Below are positions 4,977 to 5,001 of a stretch of 5,001 nucleotides of DNA, piece by piece. The notes under the pieces were generated by a model. The model was given only the letters and a program-made list of their open reading frames with translations, did no database searches and had not been told where the DNA came from. Within the stretch, counting starts at the first letter, position 1. Every line of letters starts with the position of its first letter. The position numbers and the translations under genes were made by a program. This DNA comes from Chlorobiota bacterium (GTDB lineage: Bacteria > Bacteroidota > Bacteroidia > Bacteroidales > F082). The DNA is taken from contig JAUXBM010000155.1 in the NCBI GenBank assembly GCA_030619415.1, positions 1 to 5,001 on the forward strand, read 5' to 3'.

Positions 4977-5001
4977 GACCCACCGGAGTCGTCTTGCAGG
5001 A

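Larger units (their letters stand above)
4771..5001. other. Gene-poor right end with repeat structures
   Basis: I see no convincing gene on either strand here. The left end is the AT-rich TATATAAAAAATAAGCGGG tail following the Bro remnant. GTTTGTA near 4828 and TGCAAAC near 4850 could form a weak stem. A 36-codon plus-strand reading frame (ATG 4868, TGA 4976-4978) is preceded by AGGAAAG at suitable distance, but resembles nothing I recognise and overlaps the palindrome. The strongest signals are the stem-loop at 4907-4934 and the palindrome at 4957-4976, described separately. Confidence 0.6.

Noticed and set aside
4957..4990. The palindrome as an intrinsic terminator
   Set aside because: No T-run follows on the plus strand and only TTT on the minus strand, and there is no loop; no gene end lies close enough.

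Overview
This window looks like chromosomal DNA of a Bacteroidota bacterium, most likely an environmental member of the Bacteroidales/Marinilabiliales group. The evidence is several TAnnTTTG promoter boxes of the Bacteroidota type, few convincing Shine-Dalgarno sites, a lipoprotein with a GldN-like domain (GldN belongs to the Bacteroidota type IX secretion/gliding machinery), and a decayed Bro-N gene of a kind I know from Bacteroides relatives. The lineage within the phylum is inference.

Left part (1-920). The 5' end of a PLP-dependent enzyme of the D-threonine aldolase/D-serine dehydratase family runs off the left edge on the minus strand. It diverges from a lipoprotein gene (192-746) whose C-terminal half resembles GldN. 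The 174-base gap after it is almost entirely repeats: four 8-bp tandem copies, two 15-bp direct repeats, and weak inverted-repeat relations between them.

Middle (921-3911). A one-domain cupin with four histidine ligands (921-1271) converges, two bases away, on a minus-strand six-segment potassium channel (1274-1933). A divergent promoter region (1934-2043) then feeds a two-gene operon: an M16 zinc peptidase starting at TTG (2044-3273), overlapped by 4 bp (ATGA) by a class I SAM-dependent O-methyltransferase (3270-3911). These are ordinary core-type genes, and no shared pathway can be read from the sequence.

Right part (3912-5001). This is an accessory patch. A Bro-N (phage antirepressor/DinD-like) gene is present only as a pseudogene. 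A one-base loss at about 4391 and an internal deletion of perhaps 150-200 bp at about 4681 split it into three remnants. It has a plausible Bacteroidota promoter of its own (4044-4071), is flanked by a weak inverted repeat, and is followed by about 230 bases without a convincing gene. That last stretch holds a stem-loop and a perfect 20-bp palindrome of REP type. The patch looks like a decaying accessory cassette inserted behind the peptidase/methyltransferase operon. I found no clear new multi-gene system. The most notable points are the GldN-like lipoprotein, the reconstructable decay of the Bro gene, and the repeat elements.
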